In this document: positions 27,776 to 64,000 of the stretch, one piece after another
Layout: each line of letters opens with the position of its first letter
Numbering within the stretch: the stretch's first letter is position 1
NCBI RefSeq assembly: GCF_901933205.1
Contig: NC_044596.1
Location: 2,792,001 to 2,856,000 of the forward strand
Direction of reading: 5' to 3'
Length of the DNA: 64,000 nt
DNA from: Camarhynchus parvulus
Lineage: Eukaryota > Chordata > Aves > Passeriformes > Thraupidae
Notes under the pieces: generated by a model
Told to the model about the DNA's origin: nothing
The model's database searches: none
The model's input: only the letters and a program-made list of their open reading frames with translations
Translations under genes and position numbers: made by a program

Positions 27776-30470
27776 GTGCGTGCGGGGCCGGGGCCGGGAA
27801 GGGGCCGGGGCGGCGGGCGGGCTGCCCGCCTGCCTGACGCTCCGTGTGCGTTAGGCCGCGGCTCTGGTGGAGGAGGAGACGCGGCGGTACCGGCCGACCA
27901 AGAACTACCTGAGCTACCTGCCCGCGCACGACTACAGCGCCTTCGAGGTGCGCTGAGGCGGCTCCAGAGCTCCCCGTACCCCCATAGCGCCCTTGTCCCC
28001 ACTCGGTAACCTGGGCTGAGACAGACCCTGCCTGTCCCCGTCCTTCCCCCGTGTCCCCATCGTGTGCCCACCCCGTACCCCTCCTGTGTCTCTCCCCCGT
28101 TACCGTTTGTGTCCTATCCCCGTCCTCCCCACCATACCCCTCTTGTGTGGGCCCCGTCCCTCACCGCTGCCTTCCCCACAGACCGAGATCATGCGGAACG
28201 AGTTCGAGCGCCTGGCGGCCCGGCAGCCCCTGGAGCTGCTCAGTATGAAGAGGTGAGTGGGACCGGCAGGGCAGTGCCCGGTGCCCCGGGATGAGCTGTG
28301 AGCCGTGCCCCGGGGTGAGCCGTGCCCCGGGTGAGCGCCCCTGCCCTTTGCAGGTACGAGCTGCCCGCCCCCTCCTCCGGGCAGAAGAACGACATCACGG
28401 CGTGGCAGGAGTGTGTGAACAATTCCATGGCACAGCTGGAGCACCAGGCCGTGCGCATCGAGAACCTGGAGCTCATGTCCCAGCACGGCTGCAACGCCTG
28501 GAAGGTGTACAATGAGTAAGGCCTCAGCTGCTCTGCTGAGCAACAAGTTGTGTGGTGAATTTCTGTGTATTTATTGGGTGTAAATCCAGTGGGGGTCTTT
28601 AGAATGTAGTCTGGAATAGATGAACCCCTGTAAGAGAAAGAAGAGGCTGATCTCAAAGCTGTCTCTATGACCAAGAAAGAGCGTGTGTTTTAATATATCC
28701 CTGTCTTGAATGTGGTGGGTTATTGTTGGTGGTAGTGGGTGGTAATTAAGGCCAGTGATAGCCTGTGAAGGAATAACTCAGTAGTAGAAATGAAGATGAG
28801 TTACTACAGATCCTGGGCTTAGCGTGGAGCTGAAATAAAGCTGCTGCAAAAGCCAAGAAGAGGTTGTAGAGTGTGGCTGCAGGAAGCACTGGGGCTATTT
28901 CAGACAGAAAATTTTGATGCCCACTTTTGAGAAGGGTTGGCTGAGCCTTAGATAAAAGAGTAGGCCAAAGGAATTCCAAACTGAGAGAAGGCAGAGGGTT
29001 CCTGAGCTCAGGAGAAGGGAAGCAGGTAAAGGATCTGCTGGCTGGGCCAAGGTGCTGCAGGGACTTGTTGGATCCTTAACTCTGGGAAGTTAAATGTCAG
29101 GTGAAATAGGGCTGGTTTACCATTTGTGTGTTTTTGATGCTTTGCTTGCATTCTGTCATTAGGCACTTGGTTCATATGATAGAACAAGCCCAGAAAGAGC
29201 TTCAGAAATTGAGGTGGGTCATTCTTACTTACATTTTTGTACTGAAATTTGAAGTGAACCTTTCTCTCCCCTCCATGCTATACAGAGGAAGGTGTATGTG
29301 CTGGCTGCTGCCATGGTCACAAGGAAAAAGACCCAGTAAAAACAATAATTAAGAAATGTGACCCTGCTCTCCCTAAACAGTTACATTCATCATGTCTGTT
29401 CTACTCAAAATTCTGTGTTTGGTTTGTTTGAATCTCTGCTCTGGATTTGTGGAATCCTCCCTGAAGTTACCAGTAGTAAAATTTCATTTTACTACTGATA
29501 ATTTAATGTGCAGTCTCTGTAAGAACATCTTCCCTGATGTTGGGTTTGACCTTTTATTTATCTCAGGGTTCTCTGTCAACCCTGTACTGAGATTTGTCCA
29601 TCTGGATGTTGTCATTACAGTCCTGGCTGTACACAAATATTTTCTGGCAGTACTTCTAGGAATTGAGTGTACTTGGAAATTAGCAACAGGTACTGCAGAT
29701 GCCAAAGAAATGAGGAAATAAAAATACATCTTTTTCTCCCCAGGAAAAACATTCAAGACCTGAACTGGCAGAGGAAGAACATGCAGCTCACAGCTGGGGC
29801 TAAGCTGAGAGAGATGGAATCCACGTGAGTATTGACATTTTTCTGTTAACCCTTCCACAGTTTCTCCATTGCTTGAAATTCACTTGAAATTCTTCTTCCA
29901 GTTGAAATTCAGTGATGCTTTGGTGCTGCTGTAGGATACTGTTGCTTTGGAGGAAGTGTTTTAAAGTATTTGTAGTTTGCCTCAATATTATAATTACTGA
30001 GGTTGAGTGAATCAACAAGTGGGAAGAGGGTATATTTATTAGCTGCTTCAAATTTCCTAAATTGTCTTAAACTCTTCTTTATCTCAATATTGGCAGTTGG
30101 TGGATGAGTCTAGTAATGATTTTTTTTGTGTTTTCAGGTTTAACAGAATTAAAAATTACTCATTGCCACTTTGGTTGTTCCAATGACCATTGATGTCAGC
30201 TAAGGATTATCATGTGTTAGGAAGAATACTGCTTTATTTGGTGTTTCTGCTTGCTTTGGAGCAATGGTTGTCTTTGATTTTTAACCAGAGGACTATTGCA
30301 TAACACCTAAAGGCTTTTTTTATTTCCTTTTCCCTTCCAGGTGGGTCTCTCTTGTCAGTAAAAATTATGAGATTGAACGAACCATTGTGCAGCTGGAAAA
30401 TGAAATTTCACAAATCAAGCAGCAACATGGGGAAGCAAACAAGGAGAATATCCAGCAAGACTTCCAGTGA
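27683..30470 (+). CDS. BCAS2: BCAS2 (SPF27), PRP19/CDC5L complex subunit (7 exons, complete)
   Basis: The spliced frame is 681 nt (226 residues plus stop) against 225 in human. It reads [20 protein letters not shown] at the start, [20 protein letters not shown] in the middle, and a C-terminal coiled-coil half (about residues 138-222) with [16 protein letters not shown], then [20 protein letters not shown]. Family knowledge: BCAS2/SPF27 is a core, non-catalytic subunit of the PRP19-CDC5L (NTC) complex that acts in spliceosome activation in the nucleus; it also has reported roles in DNA damage signalling. The ATG has A at -3 and lies just downstream of an NRF1 palindrome inside a CpG island, which suggests a housekeeping promoter. 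The bird protein ends DFQ, one residue longer than the human DF ending. All seven exons have GT-AG borders. Confidence 0.98.
27855..27947 (+). CDS. BCAS2: BCAS2 exon 2 (residues 32-62)
   Basis: Encodes [20 protein letters not shown]; acceptor GTGCGTTAG has a poor pyrimidine tract, donor GTGCGC. Confidence 0.94.
28182..28252 (+). CDS. BCAS2: BCAS2 exon 3 (residues 63-86)
   Basis: Encodes [20 protein letters not shown]; donor GTGAGT, phase 2. Confidence 0.96.
28354..28515 (+). CDS. BCAS2: BCAS2 exon 4 (residues 86-140)
   Basis: Encodes [20 protein letters not shown] and [19 protein letters not shown]; donor GTAAGG. Confidence 0.97.
   Translation, partial: VRAARPLLRAEERHHGVAGVCEQFHGTAGAPGRAHREPGAHVPARLQRLEGVQ
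29163..29213 (+). CDS. BCAS2: BCAS2 exon 5 (residues 140-157)
   Basis: A 51-nt exon encoding [16 protein letters not shown]; acceptor CTGTCATTAG, donor GTGGGT. Confidence 0.95.
29744..29824 (+). CDS. BCAS2: BCAS2 exon 6 (residues 157-184)
   Basis: Encodes [20 protein letters not shown]; acceptor TTTTTCTCCCCAG, donor GTGAGT. Confidence 0.96.
30341..30470 (+). CDS. BCAS2: BCAS2 exon 7 (residues 184-226 and stop)
   Basis: Encodes [20 protein letters not shown] to the TGA at 30468; acceptor CCTTTTCCCTTCCAG. Confidence 0.96.
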
Positions 30471-30780
30471 ATTAATCCTGACTTGTCTTAGTGCTGCATG
30501 TGTTAAAAACTGCAAACCAGACACCTTGGAGATGCTGTGTCTGTAGACACCTCTAGCTGCAGTTGTGTGAGGTGGTAAAAGGGTATTTCCATCCTTTCTT
30601 TTCCTTGTTTTAAATTCTAGGAGGAGGTAGGGTGGACTCTAGACATCCTGTTTAAATGTATCACAGCCACCACTAAATGTACTGTGAATTGTTTCACTTT
30701 TTATACTCTTAAAGCAGGAGCTCGTGTTGTTGTGTTTTCCCCTACATCTTTAATAAATCCTGTTTTGCTATTTCTTTGGT
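30471..30780 (+). terminator. BCAS2: BCAS2 3' UTR and poly(A) signal
   Basis: A canonical AATAAA lies at 30752-30757, followed by a T/G-rich stretch (TCCTGTTTTGCTATTTC), giving a 3' UTR of about 300 nt. No other hexamer occurs between the stop and this site. Confidence 0.85.
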
Positions 30781-30973
30781 TTCTGCTTCATGTCCAAAGC
30801 CCAGAGCTGTGGAGAAGGTGGCTGGGCCAGGTGGACCCTGAGAATCCCCTGCAGGGGAACTAGGGGGAACCTGGAATTTGGGGTGGGGAAGTCTCTCTGC
30901 AGCACTGGGGCCGTGCAGTGCCCACAGAGGAGACTCCAGTGCCACTGTCACTGCAGCAGGCCCCAGCTGGGTA

Positions 30974-31310
30974 ATAATTAGCATTGACTCCATGATTAAA
31001 AGAAGGCTGATCAATCTCTTTATTATATCATATAATTATTAAGAAACCCATTGCTTTTATAGACAGATAATATACAAATATAATATACAAATATATATTT
31101 ACAATACAGGTTGACCTAATTGGTCCTCCTGTCCAAACACCATCACCATTGGCTAATTAGGAAACCACCCTTTGGTAAATAAATCTCAGATGTTCACAAT
31201 ACCAGGTGCAGTAAGTGAAGATAAGAATTGTTTCTCATTCTTTTCTCTGATCTCGTCACAGCCTTCCCCAGAAAAGCCTGGGAAAGTTGTGTGTTGCTCT
31301 CTGTGGCCAG
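30974..31310 (+). mobile_element. Degenerate LTR, family B
   Basis: GACTCCATGATTAAAAGAAG, CTGATCAATCTCTTTATTAT and AAGATAAGAATTGTTTCTCA match the LTR at 59004-59349 in order. Confidence 0.7.
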
Positions 31311-31359
31311 AGAGCTGCTGCCACGTGCCACCTCCTGCCCTGTTCCTCATCCCAGGGCA

Positions 31360-32345
31360 TAATTCCTGATCTTCCTGCTCGCACTGCCCTGTTCCCTGTC
31401 CTCATCTCTGACTCCCATCCCAATGCACTGCTCTGTGTCCCAGTGCCCTTTTCCCTATGCTGGTGTGCCATTCCCCATCCTGCTGCTCTGTTCTCCGTCC
31501 TAGTGGGATATGCCCAATCCACGTCTGCTATTTCCTGTCCTGGTGCCCTGTTCTCCATCCTGGTCCGTTATCCCCCATCCCAGTGCCCTGTACCCCTTCC
31601 CCATGAGTATTCCCCATCCCAGGTCTGCTATTTCCTGTTCCTGGTGCCCTGTTCTCCATCCTGGTCCATTATTCCCCATCCTGTTCCATCATCCCCATCC
31701 CAGTCCATTATTCCCCATCCTGGTGTCCTATTCCCCTTCCCCATGGATGTTTTGCATCCCAGTGCTTTGTTCCCTATCCCAATGGGTTATTCCCTGTCCT
31801 GGTGCCCCATTCCCCCACCCCAGTGCATTATTCCCCGGTGGGTTATTCCCCTTCCTGGGACGTTATTCCCCTTCCCGGTGGGTTATTCCCCATCCCAATG
31901 GGTATTCCCCATGCTGATGGATATTCCCCGTCCTCACGGGTTATTCCTGGGGCATTATTCCCCCTCCCAATGGGTATTCCCCACCCCGGATGGGTATTCC
32001 CCATCTTCACGCGTTATTCCCCGTCCCCTGTGGGTTATTCCCCTCCCCCGTAGGTTATTTCCCAGCCTGTGTGTGTCATTTTCCGTCCGGCAGGGTTATT
32101 CCCCACCTCGGTGTGGTATTCCCCCTCCCGATGAGGCATTCCGCAGCCCAGTGCGTTATTCCCCAGCCTGGTGCGGTGTTCTCGGCGCGGTATTCCCCAG
32201 CCCAGTGCGTTATTCCCCGCCCAGTGTGCTAATCCCGGTGTGGTATTCCCTATTGCCAGTGCCCTGTTCCCTATTCCCGGTACGTTATTCTCTATTCCCG
32301 GTGCCCTGTTCCTTATTCCCGGTGCGTTATTCCCTATTCCCGGTG
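31360..32345 (+). repeat. TTATTCCCC-type minisatellite upstream of TRIM33
   Basis: About 1 kb of irregular 15-25 bp units of the type TTATTCCCCATCCCAGTG, ending just before the CpG island. It keeps a frame open for 418 codons by repetition alone. Confidence 0.85.
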
Positions 32346-32349
32346 ATCC

Positions 32350-32586
32350 GTTCCCGGGGGCGTTCCCGAAGGGGCGTGGCCACGCCCCTGCCGCCGCCAT
32401 CGCCCAATAGGCTCTCGTTCCTGGGCCCAGAGCCCCGCCTCCCCATGACGTCACACTCCGCCCTCCCGGCCGCGCCGTTGCCGCGGGAGCGCGCGCGCGT
32501 GCGCGGCGCCGGTCCCGCCCGGTCCCGCCCGGTGACGCGGTGACGCGGAGCGTGCGCGGAGCGGGGTCGGGTTCAAAGGAGGAAAC
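32350..32586 (+). promoter_or_regulatory. TRIM33: TRIM33 CpG-island promoter with CRE, CCAAT and GC palindrome
   Basis: The CpG island starts near 32350 and continues through exon 1 into intron 1 (to about 33280). It holds the 18-bp palindrome GGGGCGTGGCCACGCCCC (32371-32388), a CCAAT box (32404-32408), and a perfect CRE TGACGTCA (32446-32453). The start codon lies in AACATGGCGG, a YY1-like context. No TATA box is seen. Confidence 0.75.
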
Positions 32587-63508
<30,922 letters not shown>

Positions 63509-64000
63509 GTCAGTGCTGCTCCTCCTGCTCTGCTTCTGTGCTTAGGTACCAGGATTTGGTCATGGAATGGTGTAAAGTTGTAGAATTCAAACTCATTTCA
63601 CCTCTAAAATATTGCAAAGAGTTCTTCGTCACCAACTCTGAGAACCTGCCCTCCCTGCAGGACATCCCCCCCATCCAGGTCAGCGCTGCTCCTCCTGCTC
63701 TGCTTTTGTGATTAGATGCCAGGATTTGGTCATGGAATGGTGTAGTTAAAGTTGTAGAATTGAAACTTATTTCACCTCTAAAATATTGCAAAAAGTTCTC
63801 CATCACCAACCCGGAGAACCTGTGTTCCCTCCTGAACATCCCCCCCCCCATCCAGGTCAGTGCTGCTTCTCCTTCTCTGGTTCTGTAGTTGGGTACCAGG
63901 ATTTGGTTATGGAATGGTGTAATTAGCATTTAAAGTTGTAGAATCCAAACTCATTTAACCTCTAAAATATTGTAAAAAGTTCTCCATCACCAACTCTGAG

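Noticed and set aside
31287..32543. 418-codon open frame upstream of TRIM33
   Set aside because: It is the translation of the TTATTCCCC minisatellite; stop-free by repetition, with no conserved domain.

Overview
The window is vertebrate nuclear DNA, almost certainly from a songbird. It carries three intron-rich, head-to-tail genes on the + strand: DENND2C (complete coding region, 18 coding exons, 926 codons), BCAS2 (complete, 7 exons, 226 codons) and the 5' half of TRIM33 (11 coding exons, 646 codons, running off the right edge). Spliced reading frames stay open across every exon junction and match the mammalian proteins along their whole length. The order TRIM33-BCAS2-DENND2C is that of human 1p13, so this is conserved synteny. 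The avian assignment rests on many truncated CR1 LINE tails (some ending in ATTCTATG-type repeats), many solo LTRs of songbird type, and short minisatellite-rich introns.

Layout. 1-5564: intergenic or non-coding 5' part of DENND2C, with LTR and CR1 fragments, an intron/upstream hairpin built from a DENND2C exon fragment, and a 1.5-kb pyrimidine-rich satellite ending just before the first coding exon. 5565-26994: DENND2C. 26995-27682: a 689-bp gap holding an 18-20 bp minisatellite and the CpG-island promoter of BCAS2 (NRF1 and ATF-type sites). 27683-30757: BCAS2 with its AATAAA. 30758-32586: LTR fragment, 1-kb TTATTCCCC-type minisatellite, then the TRIM33 CpG-island promoter with a perfect CRE. 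32587-64000: TRIM33, with a 13-kb first intron that contains a large inverted repeat and a tandem segmental duplication.

Function. The genes have unrelated known jobs: DENND2C is a DENN-domain guanine nucleotide exchange factor for Rab GTPases, BCAS2 (SPF27) is a core subunit of the PRP19/CDC5L spliceosome complex, and TRIM33 (TIF1-gamma) is a chromatin-bound E3 ligase and SMAD4 regulator. They are neighbours by inherited synteny and do not form an operon or pathway.

I found no new protein system, RNA gene, CRISPR or intact mobile-element gene. The unusual content is in repeats that touch splicing or expression signals: exon-derived tandem copies carrying splice donors in TRIM33 intron 11, a 33-bp minisatellite whose last unit is the TRIM33 exon 2 acceptor, retroelements ending about 40 bp from DENND2C acceptors, an exon-matching hairpin upstream of DENND2C, and a roughly 540-bp-arm inverted repeat in TRIM33 intron 1.
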